Made by a program: the position numbers and the translations under genes
Assembly (NCBI RefSeq): GCF_000332415.1
Contig: NZ_AOHC02000001.1
Location: 1 to 33,760, forward strand
Direction of reading: 5' to 3'
DNA from: Leptospira weilii serovar Ranarum str. ICFT
GTDB lineage: Bacteria; Spirochaetota; Leptospiria; Leptospirales; Leptospiraceae
DNA: 33,760 bases
In this document: piece after piece, positions 12,423 to 33,698 of the stretch
How the letters are laid out: each line of letters begins with the position of its first letter
How positions within the stretch are numbered: position 1 is the stretch's first letter
Notes under the pieces: generated by a model
What the model was told of the DNA's origin: nothing
What the model saw: the letters and a program-made list of their open reading frames with translations, nothing else
The model's database searches: none

Positions 12423-12533
12423 ATGAAGGTAAAAAAGTCCGGTGTTTTTAGCGTTTCCATTTTCGTAAGGAACCGGTATCGTAAAAATGTAACTATCTTT
12501 TGGAAGCCTCTATCATGGTTTACGTTGGCGTAA
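12423..12533 (+). CDS. Possible 36-residue peptide with a strong ribosome site
   Basis: AGGAG at 12412-12416 lies six bases before an ATG, the best ribosome site in this neighbourhood. The frame encodes a short basic and hydrophobic peptide beginning MKVKKSGVFSVSIFV. Its end overlaps the ATG of the dead antitoxin gene (12515) in another frame. It may be a leader peptide for the toxin-antitoxin operon, a remnant of another gene, or chance. No family is recognised. Confidence 0.25.
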   Translation: MKVKKSGVFSVSIFVRNRYRKNVTIFWKPLSWFTLA

Positions 12534-12787
12534 GAGATCTTAAAGCAAAGCTAAGTGAATATTTAGATAAAGCCAAACGTGGAAGTGAAGTGGTAGTGAC
12601 AGAACAACCGATTGCAAGGCTAATCAGAGAGCCGATCCAGTAAAAATCTACAATTGAAAAAATGTATCTTCTTGTTGAAAAAGGATTCATACAACTTCCA
12701 ATTAAAGACAAATCGGCTAAATCAGGAATCCCTTTAAAATCGAACTCGAAAGTTTCCGCATCCGATCTCCTATTACGGGATAGATAA
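12515..12787 (+). pseudogene. Phd/YefM-type antitoxin, killed by an in-frame stop
   Basis: The reading MVYVGVRDLKAKLSEYLDKA, then KRGSEVVVTEQPIARLIREP, is the N-terminal DNA-binding domain of Phd/YefM antitoxins. These neutralise a partner toxin and repress their own operon. Relatives usually read ...VTERGKPIARL..., so about two codons are missing at VTEQPIARL. After 42 codons comes TAA at 12641-12643. The frame then continues sensibly for 47 more codons (KSTIEKMYLLVEKGFIQLP and on to SASDLLLRDR), which is the toxin-neutralising tail, to TAA at 12785-12787. The stop plus the small deletion suggest loss of function. The end overlaps the ATG of the toxin remnant. Confidence 0.8.
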
Positions 12788-12965
12788 TGTTTTTCTATAT
12801 TAGAGTTGTTGAAAAATTCAATGGTCGCAATTAACAAAACTGCTTCAATCTTCCGTTTCAATGAAACAGAAACAACTGGAGAATTAATTTTTCAACGACT
12901 CTATTGACTCTAACCTACTTGCCAAAAAAGACGGTTTAAACATAGAAACATACAATTGGAAATAA
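12787..12965 (+). pseudogene. Toxin remnant (probable PIN/VapC type) split by a MITE
   Basis: The gene starts at an ATG overlapping the antitoxin stop, as is normal for toxin genes: MFFYI. The 103-bp MITE then begins at 12801. Beyond it, from 12906, the frame reads DSNLLAKKDGLNIETYNWK and stops at 12963-12965. That is what the last helix and strand of a PIN-domain toxin look like (compare ...D..L...AKKEGL...). The central domain, on the order of 100 codons with its catalytic acids, is missing. So MITE insertion was accompanied or followed by a deletion. The VapC family assignment is inferred from gene order and the C-terminal fragment. Confidence 0.65.
12801..12903 (+). mobile_element. 103-bp MITE, copy 1
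   Basis: It begins TAGAGTTGTTGAAAAATT and ends AATTTTTCAACGACTCTA. These are 18-base inverted ends with one mismatch. The same 103-base element occurs at 18956-19058 with perfect inverted ends and a largely shared interior (CAATGGTCGCAATTAACAAA here). Both copies have TA at both tips, compatible with a TA target. There is no coding capacity. It interrupts the toxin gene of the dead toxin-antitoxin pair. Confidence 0.85.
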
Positions 12966-13249
12966 CTTTCGCGAACGTCCTCGTTCCTTCGCGCACAAGC
13001 GGCCTGGCTCGCCACTTCGAGAAGTGCGCTTCGTTATCCGAAACGGCAATAAATTAGTCGTAGTTTTAATTAGAACCTGTCCCCAAAACTCAAAACAATC
13101 GCAGAGATTTGCGGACATTCCGATAAAATCGGACGGATTTGGGACAAACTCTTAATCTCTAAAAGAGTTCTTTAAAATAAGCACATATCTTGATATGGAT
13201 ATATTAAAGATTACGAATACTACCGGCGCGAGTTTTTTAGACGCAGCAA
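12966..13249. other. Intergenic region with a small repeat and short hairpins
   Basis: No gene is seen. It holds a hairpin CACTTC-GA-GAAGTG near 13012-13025, the TGTCCC-ended repeat at 13078-13146, and the downstream region of the minus-strand lipid kinase gene ending at 13250. No clear terminator for that gene was found. Confidence 0.5.
13078..13146 (+). mobile_element. Small TGTCCCAAAA-ended repeat, copy 2
   Basis: It starts TGTCCCCAAAACTCAAAACA and ends GGATTTGGGACA, giving inverted ends of TGTCCC and GGGACA. The interior contains the dyad CCGATAAAATCGG. Most of its length matches 19859-19925, including AAAACAATC, GCAGAG/ACAGAG and GATAAAATCGGACGG. Similarity continues a few bases beyond the right end (AACTCT). 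Confidence 0.65.
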
Positions 13250-13987
<738 letters not shown>

Positions 13988-13994
13988 TTATATC

Positions 13995-14348
<354 letters not shown>

Positions 14349-14349
14349 A

Positions 14350-15377
<1,028 letters not shown>

Positions 15378-15403
15378 GACTTAAAAGTAAAAGACACAAT
15401 TTC

Positions 15404-16882
<1,479 letters not shown>

Positions 16883-16888
16883 GATTAT

Positions 16889-16920
16889 AAAAAGCCTCGG
16901 TTTTCAAGCCGGGGCTTTTT
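16889..16920 (+). terminator. Intrinsic terminator after the lipoprotein operon
   Basis: AAAAAGCCTCGG pairs with CCGGGGCTTTTT (one wobble) around an eight-base loop and ends in a T-run. It begins seven bases after the stop codon. Confidence 0.9.
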
Positions 16921-17743
<823 letters not shown>

Positions 17744-17766
17744 AATAAAATAAAGTTAAGTTCCGT

Positions 17767-17796
17767 AAAAAAAGGAAGTGTCTACTTCCTTTTTTT
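17767..17796 (+). terminator. Intrinsic terminator after the tandem-HTH gene
   Basis: AGGAAGT and ACTTCCT pair around GTCT, with an A-run before and a T-run after. It lies 24 bases downstream of the stop codon. The structure is symmetric and could work in both directions. Confidence 0.88.
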
Positions 17797-17808
17797 ATGT
17801 ACCGCGAT

Positions 17809-17834
17809 TTTTCGCGTCAAAAACGACGCGAAAA
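17809..17834. repeat. Perfect 10-bp hairpin, possible operator
   Basis: TTTTCGCGTC and GACGCGAAAA are exact inverted copies separated by AAAAAC. It lies twelve bases beyond the terminator and 21 bases before a possible small ORF, with no T-run. It could be an operator for the next gene or an RNA hairpin. Confidence 0.45.
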
Positions 17835-17854
17835 CTATACGAAATGAAATATTT

Positions 17855-18007
17855 ATGCGAGATATAATTTTTTTTATCGGCGACGGCGAAACGGATCCAT
17901 ATTTTAATGCAAATCGGAAACGATTTACTAATTTAAAAAATATAGAAGAAGATAAGACGATTTACGGAAATTATTTTAAGCCTAACTCCGGCTTTTCGCT
18001 TTGTTAA
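17855..18007 (+). CDS. Possible small ORF, 50 residues
   Basis: The frame reads MRDIIFFIGDGETDPYFN and continues to a TAA overlapping the next reading frame. Composition is protein-like, but there is no ribosome site and no recognised family. It may be the remains of a larger gene or a genuine small protein cotranscribed with the gene at 18028. Confidence 0.25.
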   Translation: MRDIIFFIGDGETDPYFNANRKRFTNLKNIEEDKTIYGNYFKPNSGFSLC

Positions 18008-18027
18008 GCATTGTATCGATTACGAAA

Positions 18028-18846
18028 ATGAAAAAAGATATAAATTCAATGATTGAAGAAATCAATAATACCGGCCTTGAGGAGTTCGACGGTTTGTCGC
18101 CGAGGCAGATGCACGATATTCTCTATGAGAAAAAGCAAAACTCTTTTTACAAATTAAATCCGAACGATAAGACCGTTAATGAAATCCCTTTGGTAAAACA
18201 ACTTAGATATTTTCTAAATCAAATCGAAGTCGAAACCGAAGTGAAATTAACGAAAGCCGGAAATCTGCCTCCGACTCTGGTTAAAGAATTATATTCTCAG
18301 AAAATATTTGTGGATGAACTGATTGAAAATGGTTTTACGAAACTAACCAAAGAAACGGATTCAAATTCTATAGTTTTGACGAGAGTTCTCTGCGAACTAT
18401 CCGGAATATTGAAAAAAAGAAACGGAACCTTGTCCCTGACTTCGAAAGGCAGAGACATCTACAAAACCGACGGTATATTCCCGCTTATATTCGATACATT
18501 TGCCAATACTTTTAATTGGTCTTACTTCGACGGATATTCCAATAAAATGGTAGGACAGTTTGGTAATAAGTTCAGTTTATTTTTAATCCACAAATACGGC
18601 GATGTGGAAAGGAATACGGATTTTTACTCTGAAAAATATTTTAAAGCCTTCCCTCAATTGTTGGACAATACGGAAGCAAATCAATTTTCAGAATCCTATG
18701 GATGTTATTCGGTTAGAACGTTCCGTAGATTTCTTGATTATTTCGGATTCATTCGGTTAACCGGAAACCATTTTCAAAAGTTGATGACCGTCCGGAAAAG
18801 TGAAACTTTCGATGAATTTATCGTTTTTAAACCGCACGGCGTCTAA
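18028..18846 (+). CDS. Winged-helix-like protein of unknown function, resembling the C-terminal part of pRiA4b ORF-3 type proteins
   Basis: Starting at ATG 18028 the protein has 272 residues; a TTG nine codons upstream or ATG 18049 are alternatives, and none has a clear ribosome site. FDGLSPRQMHDILYEKKQ near the N-terminus, LTKAGNLPPTLVKELYS and ELSGILKKRNGTLSLTSKG in the middle, and NTFNWSYFDGY suggest winged-helix segments. By memory these resemble a region that follows the PRiA4_ORF3 domain in some mobile-element-associated proteins. That domain itself is absent here. No catalytic motif is seen. It lies in an AT-rich accessory block with a tandem-HTH regulator and a MITE. Confidence in the gene is high, in the relationship low. 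Confidence 0.65.
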   Translation: MKKDINSMIEEINNTGLEEFDGLSPRQMHDILYEKKQNSFYKLNPNDKTVNEIPLVKQLRYFLNQIEVETEVKLTKAGNLPPTLVKELYSQKIFVDELIENGFTKLTKETDSNSIVLTRVLCELSGILKKRNGTLSLTSKGRDIYKTDGIFPLIFDTFANTFNWSYFDGYSNKMVGQFGNKFSLFLIHKYGDVERNTDFYSEKYFKAFPQLLDNTEANQFSESYGCYSVRTFRRFLDYFGFIRLTGNHFQKLMTVRKSETFDEFIVFKPHGV

Positions 18847-18894
18847 TTGCAACTCCGTTAGACGTCATTGGGGTTTAATTTAAAGCGAGTTCGA

Positions 18895-18910
18895 TATAAC
18901 CAATGCGAAA
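18895..18910 (+). repeat. Short dispersed motif TATAACCAATGCGAAA, copy 2
   Basis: Identical to 514-529. It is preceded by GCGAGTTCGA, and that flank recurs at 26552-26561. It lies between the winged-helix-like gene and the MITE. Confidence 0.5.
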
Positions 18911-18955
18911 ACGATTATATACTTTTAGATTTCAAAGATTTGGGATTTAATTCGA

Positions 18956-19058
18956 TAGAGTTGTTGAAAAATTCAATAGTCGCGATTAACAAAACCGCTT
19001 GGATCGTCCATTTCAATGAAACAAAAACAAATGGAGAATTAATTTTTCAACAACTCTA
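18956..19058 (+). mobile_element. 103-bp MITE, copy 2, perfect inverted ends
   Basis: TAGAGTTGTTGAAAAATT at the left tip and AATTTTTCAACAACTCTA at the right are exact inverted copies of 18 bases. It is the same length as copy 1 at 12801-12903, with shared interior blocks (TTCAATGAAACA, GGAGAATTAATTTTTCAAC). The perfect ends suggest a younger or better preserved copy. Open frames crossing it are not considered genes. Confidence 0.87.
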
Positions 19059-19063
19059 ATATC

Positions 19064-19195
19064 ATGTCACCAATCGGTAAGGAATTTGCATTTTCCAAAC
19101 CGAAAATAAAAAGATTATCCCGAATGGAATCTTTCAATTTTAAGCTGCAAAAAACTTATAAAATCTCTTCCGAAGATAAAAGTAGAATCAATTGA
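19064..19195 (+). CDS. Possible 43-residue ORF or truncated gene tail next to the MITE
   Basis: The frame begins MSPIGKEFAFSKPKIKRL six bases after the MITE and ends in TGA overlapping the TTG of the following gene (TTGA). The overlap suggests translational coupling. Because the MITE abuts its start, it could equally be the 3' end of a longer gene cut by the insertion. No family recognised. Confidence 0.35.
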   Translation: MSPIGKEFAFSKPKIKRLSRMESFNFKLQKTYKISSEDKSRIN

Positions 19196-19815
19196 AACCT
19201 AAAGTAGTAATCCAAATATTTAAAAGTCGGCTGATACTATCGAAAAGCGATCGTGGTTTCCAAAATAGACCCGTTGTAATTTGGCCGGATCGTCTTGAGT
19301 CCGCAACCGCTAAGATGGAAAACCAATACATCCGTTATCCCGGCTTGGATCTAAGTAACAATAAGTCCTTCTTAGATTCCGATTTTTTCGTTATTTTAGA
19401 TTATCATCCGTCGACGAAAACTCAGGAGAATAGTTTTTACGATGATAAGGGCGGAATTACATTCAACTATTCTAAAGCGAACAGATTCAAGTTTGATATC
19501 TTTGAATTTGAGAAAATAAATTCAGAGGAAATAAACTTATATTTTAACGGGGAAAATATCGGCGTTCCTAAAAGGCAACACTTCCAAATAGCCGGCTTAA
19601 AGCCCAATTTGCCGATTCGAGTAAGAATCAATTGGAAAAGCGACTTTTCTTTTTCTCGGGGAATGGAAAGGCGATTTTACGAGTTGGATTACATAGTGGA
19701 ATTTAAAGGAATCTTTGAAACCTTCCTGAATGAACGTGCTAATGATCAAACCTTCTCAAAATATCTTCAAGTGTCGAATTGTAAGGAAGTAGATCTTAGG
19801 AAAATACTTAATTAA
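19192..19815 (+). CDS. Hypothetical protein, 207 residues, TTG start
   Basis: A protein-like frame rich in alternating hydrophobic and charged residues (MKPKVVIQIFKSRLILSK, LPIRVRINWKSDFSF), suggesting mostly beta structure. No membrane segments, signal peptide or known motifs. A TAG three codons upstream of the TTG and no ATG until residue 42 make TTG 19192 the best start; it overlaps the preceding 43-residue frame by four bases. It lies in the accessory block between a MITE and a TGTCCC-type repeat, and has low GC like its left neighbour. Function is unknown. Confidence 0.55.
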   Translation: MKPKVVIQIFKSRLILSKSDRGFQNRPVVIWPDRLESATAKMENQYIRYPGLDLSNNKSFLDSDFFVILDYHPSTKTQENSFYDDKGGITFNYSKANRFKFDIFEFEKINSEEINLYFNGENIGVPKRQHFQIAGLKPNLPIRVRINWKSDFSFSRGMERRFYELDYIVEFKGIFETFLNERANDQTFSKYLQVSNCKEVDLRKILN

Positions 19816-19858
19816 AACGTAATGTCATTTCAACGCTTGAAATTCAAGACTAAGAATT

Positions 19859-19925
19859 TGTCCCAAAATTTAAAACAATCACAGAGTCTTGCGACCGTTC
19901 GATAAAATCGGACGGTTGGCGGACA
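19859..19925 (+). mobile_element. Small TGTCCCAAAA-ended repeat, copy 3
   Basis: It starts TGTCCCAAAATTTAAAACAA and ends GGCGGACA. Inside is the dyad ACCGT-N-CGAT...ATCG-N-ACGGT. It matches 13078-13146 along most of its length, including the AAACTCT that follows. The right tip is degenerate compared with the other copies. Confidence 0.65.
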
Positions 19926-20029
19926 AACTCTAAACATAAAACTATTCAGGGAGGTTTGCGCGAAATGCGTAACGGAATGGATACGTTTCATACTCCGATC
20001 CAAAATGTTAAGTCAAAAGGAAAATTCGC

Positions 20030-21145
20030 TCATCTTGGTAATGCAAAATAAAATACGGCTCCCCGCTCCAATTCTCCCTCCGCCCATACTCTACCTCCGT
20101 GGCGTAGGACGATTCTCTGAACGATCGCCAGTCCGATTCCGATTCCTTCGAACTCGCTGTTTTCATGGAGTCTTTGAAACACTCCGAAAAGTTTGCCTAT
20201 GTACTGCATACTAAAACCGGCGCCGTTGTCTTTTACGTAATAAGTTATTTCCTTTTCGTCCGCCAAAGCTCCGATTTCAACCTTGGGATTTTCCTTTTTA
20301 GAGGAATACTTGATCGCGTTGGATATGAGATTGATCAAAACTTGTTTGAGCAATTCTGCGTCACCCGAAACGGACGGAAGTTCCTTTACGTCCAAATCCG
20401 CTTTTCCGTCTTTTAGATCTCCCTGAAATTCTTTCAACACCATGCCGACCAATTCGTTCATATCGATCGGACTTTTTCTCATATCTTTTTTTCCCAACTT
20501 GGATAAAAGCAGAAGACTATCGATCAGACTGCTCATTTTTCCGGAGCTATCGATGATCAAACCGAGTATTCTTTCTCCTTCTTCGTCCAATTTTTCTCTA
20601 TAATCTTCGTTTAATATCTTAGTGTAACCTCTTATGCCGCGCAGAGGCGCTTTCAAATCGTGAGAAACGGAATAACAAAAAGCGTCCAACTCGCGGTTGG
20701 AATATTCCAATTCCAAATTTTTCCGTCTCAGACTTTCGTTTAATTCGAGTAAGGCGATATCCTGACGATATTTATCCACAAAAAATCGAACCTTATCGAT
20801 CAAAATCTCGGGTTGAAACGGTTTCGTGATAAAGCTAAACGCCCCTTTTTCATAACCCTTAAACACGTTCAGATTATCCGTATAAACCGCGGAAATAAAA
20901 ATGAAAGGTAAATGCGCGGTTTTGTTTTCTTCCCTCATGATACTTGCCAATTCGTATCCGTCCATCTCGGGCATTTGTATATCCAACAACGCTAAAGCGA
21001 ACTCATGATGTAGAGTCGCCTTCAGCGCTTCGTTTCCGCTCAAAGCTTTGATCAACTCTACGTCCAAATCCTTCAGCACGACTTCCAGAGCGATCAAATT
21101 TTCAGGTTTATCGTCCACTATCAATATCTTAGGTCTTATCTTCAT
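20030..21145 (-). CDS. Receiver-histidine kinase (response regulator fused to HisKA/HATPase)
   Basis: With ATG 21145 the protein has 371 residues. A TTG four codons earlier lies four bases after the upstream stop and is possible; GGAG is present but only three bases from the ATG. An N-terminal receiver domain has acidic DD at residues 11-12, phospho-Asp55 in LALLDIQMP and Lys108 in ITKPF. A short coiled coil leads to HisKA with His162 in YSVSHDLKAPLRG. HATPase motifs are LINLISNAIKYS, DNGAGF and GIGIGLAIV. It has no membrane segment, so it is a cytoplasmic relay kinase that could take phosphate from the large hybrid kinase. It is the last gene of the CheR-CheB-kinase operon. Confidence 0.9.
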   Translation of the reverse strand: MKIRPKILIVDDKPENLIALEVVLKDLDVELIKALSGNEALKATLHHEFALALLDIQMPEMDGYELASIMREENKTAHLPFIFISAVYTDNLNVFKGYEKGAFSFITKPFQPEILIDKVRFFVDKYRQDIALLELNESLRRKNLELEYSNRELDAFCYSVSHDLKAPLRGIRGYTKILNEDYREKLDEEGERILGLIIDSSGKMSSLIDSLLLLSKLGKKDMRKSPIDMNELVGMVLKEFQGDLKDGKADLDVKELPSVSGDAELLKQVLINLISNAIKYSSKKENPKVEIGALADEKEITYYVKDNGAGFSMQYIGKLFGVFQRLHENSEFEGIGIGLAIVQRIVLRHGGRVWAEGELERGAVFYFALPR

Positions 21146-21161
21146 GATCTCCAACAACCCG

Positions 21162-24787
<3,626 letters not shown>

Positions 24788-24791
<4 letters not shown>

Positions 24792-25375
24792 GTATTCCCT
24801 CGGTTCGGATTATTTTGATCCAATCTTATCAATAGTTCCGCGATCTTTTCCAAAGAAAGAATACAATCCACGCCCACCGCTCCGATAGCGGACTCCGGCA
24901 TCAATGCGAACTCCGCCGTTAACGGATCTTGAACGATCGCCAAACCGCCGTTGTCCTTGATTCTTTTTAAACCCTTTGCACCGTCCGAATTGGCGCCAGT
25001 TAAAACGATTCCGATCAGTTTATCGCCGTAAACATCGGAAGCGGATTCGAATAAAACGTCTACGGAAGGTCTCGAAAAATTCACTCGTTCGCTTACGGAA
25101 AGAGAAATCGTCCTATCTCTTTCAATCAATAAATGGTAGTTAGGCGGAGCCGCGTAAACGGTCCCCGGTTCGATTTTCTCTTTTTCTTCCGCCTCTTTGA
25201 TTTTGACGTTAGACAACCTTCCTAATATCCTGAGCCATTCTCCGTCGGAACGCGGACCGATATGTTGAACGATAATAAGTGGGATTCCGTATCGTACAGG
25301 CAAAGTCGGTAATATCGTTTTCAACGCGTTTAAACCGCCTGCGGAAACTCCAATCACAATCGCCTCGTAGTTCAT
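24788..25375 (-). CDS. cheB: CheB-type methylesterase domain protein, no receiver
   Basis: A 195-residue protein consisting only of the CheB catalytic domain, which removes methyl groups or deamidates glutamines on receptor helices. The catalytic triad is Ser11 in GVSAGG, His38 in VQHIG and Asp131 in LTGANSDGA. The usual N-terminal receiver, about 130 residues, is absent, so activity would not be controlled by phosphorylation in cis. It follows cheR by 23 bases and overlaps the hybrid kinase by four. The substrate may be the kinase's own helical or coiled-coil segments, since no chemoreceptor is encoded nearby; that is inference. Confidence 0.92.
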
Positions 25376-25398
25376 TCGAATTTTATAATACGGATTCT

Positions 25399-26223
25399 TT
25401 AATACTTTTTCTTATATACTTTTTGTTTCGAATCCAACGTCTCGTATTTCTCCGATAAATCTCCGTAGGAGATTCCCTCTTTGGAACCCAAACAAAGAAG
25501 CCCGCCGCTTACGAGGCTCTCAAAAAAAAGAAGATGTACCTTGTTTTGCAGCTCTCTTTTAAAATAGATCAAAACGTTTCTGCACAACACAAGATTCACT
25601 TCCGCAAAAACGCTGTCCGTCACCAAATTATGATTGGCCCATACTATATTTTTTTTCAACGTCTGATTCATGATCACCATCTCCTGATCGGAAGTATAAT
25701 AATCCGAAAAAGATCCCTTACCTCCCGAAAGTTGATAATTGGAAGTGTATTCCTTCATACTCTCGTTTTTAAAAACGCCGGCTCTTGCCGCTTTCAAAGC
25801 GCGCTCATTAAAATCGGTGGCATAGATAATCGACCTTTCATACAAATCTTCTTCTTTAAGGACGATCGCCATAGAATACGCCTCTTCTCCGGTCGAACAG
25901 CCCGCGTGCCAAATTTTTACGAACGGATACGTTTTTAAAATCGGGATCACTTTCTCCCGTAAACACGCGTAAAAATCCGGATCGCGAAACATCTCCGTAA
26001 CCGTGATCGATAAATCCTGCAACAACCTTCCCGCAAAAGTCACGTCGTGTAATACGTGATGTTGCATTTCGGAAACGCTCTTTAAACCCGAAAGCGCAAG
26101 TCGACTCATCAGTCTTCTGCGTATATGAGCCTCGGAGTATTGCCTGAAATCATATCCGTATTTTTGAAAGATCGCTTCCAAAAGAAGATCGATTTCAATA
26201 TCTAACGTATCCTTAGACTTCAT
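25399..26223 (-). CDS. cheR: CheR-type glutamate methyltransferase
   Basis: A 274-residue SAM-dependent methyltransferase that esterifies glutamates on receptor helices. The N-terminal helical domain contains RRRLMSRL. TEMFRDPDFY is the substrate-site motif, HAGCSTGEEAYS binds SAM, ATDFNERAL is the acidic loop, and LVLCRNVLIYF is the catalytic-domain core. Length matches classical CheR. No C-terminal receptor-tethering domain or pentapeptide site is evident. It is the first gene of the operon with cheB and two kinases. The upstream region is AT-rich and carries a palindrome. There is no strong ribosome site before the ATG. Confidence 0.93.
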   Translation of the reverse strand: MKSKDTLDIEIDLLLEAIFQKYGYDFRQYSEAHIRRRLMSRLALSGLKSVSEMQHHVLHDVTFAGRLLQDLSITVTEMFRDPDFYACLREKVIPILKTYPFVKIWHAGCSTGEEAYSMAIVLKEEDLYERSIIYATDFNERALKAARAGVFKNESMKEYTSNYQLSGGKGSFSDYYTSDQEMVIMNQTLKKNIVWANHNLVTDSVFAEVNLVLCRNVLIYFKRELQNKVHLLFFESLVSGGLLCLGSKEGISYGDLSEKYETLDSKQKVYKKKY

Positions 26224-26635
26224 AATTTTAAAAAAACCGCCTCATCAAACCGTGAAAATATATTTTAATCAACAATTTATTTCAAATCGATTTAATTTTT
26301 AAAATTAATTTTTAAAAACTTCCGCTGTCATTTATATGCTAATTTTCTCATTTAGGGATTCCTAAAAGAATATTCACGAATCTTAATCCTAAAGAATCCG
26401 CGGAGCCGTTTCGATTTTTCCGCGAAAATCCGCCGTTTTCCGTTTCCATCCGAATCGTAAATTCTTATGGAGCTTTTTATCGTTTCCGATAAGAAATGTT
26501 TCGCGTAAGTTTAAACGACTTTGTTTGTGTTGTCGTCCTTCGTTTTGAAGAGCGAGTTCGACGTAAATTTTCGATTCCAAAAAAGAATTTCTTTTTTTTG
26601 CAACCCGTCCTTTTATTTTGGCTCAGAAAGAACGT
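26224..26635. promoter_or_regulatory. Divergent promoter region between cheR and the acyltransferase
   Basis: The part next to cheR (about 26224-26345) is very AT-rich, as expected for a promoter. TTTAGG-GATT-CCTAAA at 26351-26366 is a perfect 6-base inverted repeat that may be an operator. The rest is higher in GC and non-coding by appearance, with GCGAGTTCGACGTAA at 26552-26566, part of a dispersed motif. Confidence 0.5.
26351..26366. promoter_or_regulatory. Inverted repeat TTTAGG-N4-CCTAAA
   Basis: A perfect palindrome about 130 bases upstream of the cheR start, in AT-rich DNA, without a T-run. It is a candidate operator for either divergent unit. Confidence 0.35.
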
Positions 26636-28404
<1,769 letters not shown>

Positions 28405-28422
28405 GAGCCGATTCCCGCCGAT

Positions 28423-28454
28423 AAAAAAAATACCGGGAATCGCGATTCCCGGTA
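28423..28454 (-). terminator. Intrinsic terminator for the NTF2-like gene, 24-bp perfect palindrome
   Basis: Positions 28431-28454 form an exact palindrome with arms TACCGGGAATCG. On the minus strand it is followed by eight T. It lies about 85 bases beyond the stop of the NTF2-like gene and only 26 bases from the patatin stop. It may end both convergent transcripts, but the T-run serves the minus strand only. Confidence 0.8.
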
Positions 28455-28539
28455 GAGTAAGGCTCCGTATACAAAATGTATAATATAATGAAAACTTGTT
28501 TGGATACGAGATAAGATCCTATCTCGTATCCGCCTAACG

Positions 28540-28899
28540 TCACTTAACCGTATAGTAGAATCTTTCGTGAATGATTTTTCCGTCTTTCCAAGTTTGAACG
28601 CTTGCCTGTGTCGTTTTGATATGACCCCATTCCTTATGAACGTAGTCGATTTCCCATTCCACGACACTTCTGCTTTTTTCCTCGTCAACGATCGCACCTA
28701 ACACTGCCGCGTGATTCCATTTCACTTTGGACACGAAGTCCTTTTCCCGGGCGAAATTCGCTTCAAAACCTTTCGTAGGATTTTGGGTGTTTTCCTGCAT
28801 CTCAACGAGCGGATGGTAAAATTTTTCAAAGGCTTTGATTACTTCGCCCGCCAGAATCATTTCGTTCAACTTGGTAACGTTTTTTTTAATTGTACTCAT
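28540..28899 (-). CDS. NTF2/SnoaL-like small protein
   Basis: A 119-residue protein of the NTF2/SnoaL cone-fold superfamily: a helix (MSTIKKNVTKLNEMILAG), the EKFYHPLVEMQENT segment, then long strands with SVVEWEIDYVH and ASVQTWKDGKIIHERFYY. Such folds serve as small enzymes (isomerases, cyclases) or binding proteins. The reaction is not predictable here. AGGAG lies eight bases before the ATG. It is divergent from a marR gene with palindromic sites between, which suggests repression by that regulator. Confidence 0.78.
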   Translation of the reverse strand: MSTIKKNVTKLNEMILAGEVIKAFEKFYHPLVEMQENTQNPTKGFEANFAREKDFVSKVKWNHAAVLGAIVDEEKSRSVVEWEIDYVHKEWGHIKTTQASVQTWKDGKIIHERFYYTVK

Positions 28900-28950
28900 T
28901 CTTCTTACTCCTTTTGAATTCTTGCCGGGTAAAATTCGGTAAGAATTTTA

Positions 28951-28964
28951 GTTGCAACTGCAAC
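28951..28964. promoter_or_regulatory. Palindromic operator 1 of the marR / NTF2-like intergenic region
   Basis: GTTGCA-AC-TGCAAC is a perfect inverted repeat with a two-base spacer. It lies 51 bases upstream of the NTF2-like start. Its centre is 36 bases from that of a second, nearly identical palindrome. MarR regulators typically bind such dyads between divergent genes. Confidence 0.65.
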
Positions 28965-28993
28965 TATTACATCCAACGAAAAAATGATTGCAA

Positions 28994-29464
<471 letters not shown>

Positions 29465-29612
29465 ACGTTAAACGACGTCTTTTTATACGATTCAAAACGT
29501 CTTAGATTTCCAAACCTCTATTCATTTCTTTTATTCGATCGAATCTTAGATCCAAACTTAAAATGCCGATTCTATAGTATTACTAAGTCCCGCGCAATAT
29601 ATTATAAAATCG

Positions 29613-33698
<4,086 letters not shown>

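Noticed and set aside
12936..13118. 60-codon minus-strand frame between the toxin remnant and the lipid kinase
   Set aside because: It overlaps the toxin remnant and the TGTCCC repeat, and its composition is not protein-like.
18868..19059. 63-codon frame before the 43-residue ORF
   Set aside because: Most of it is translated from the MITE and a dispersed motif, so it is not treated as a gene.
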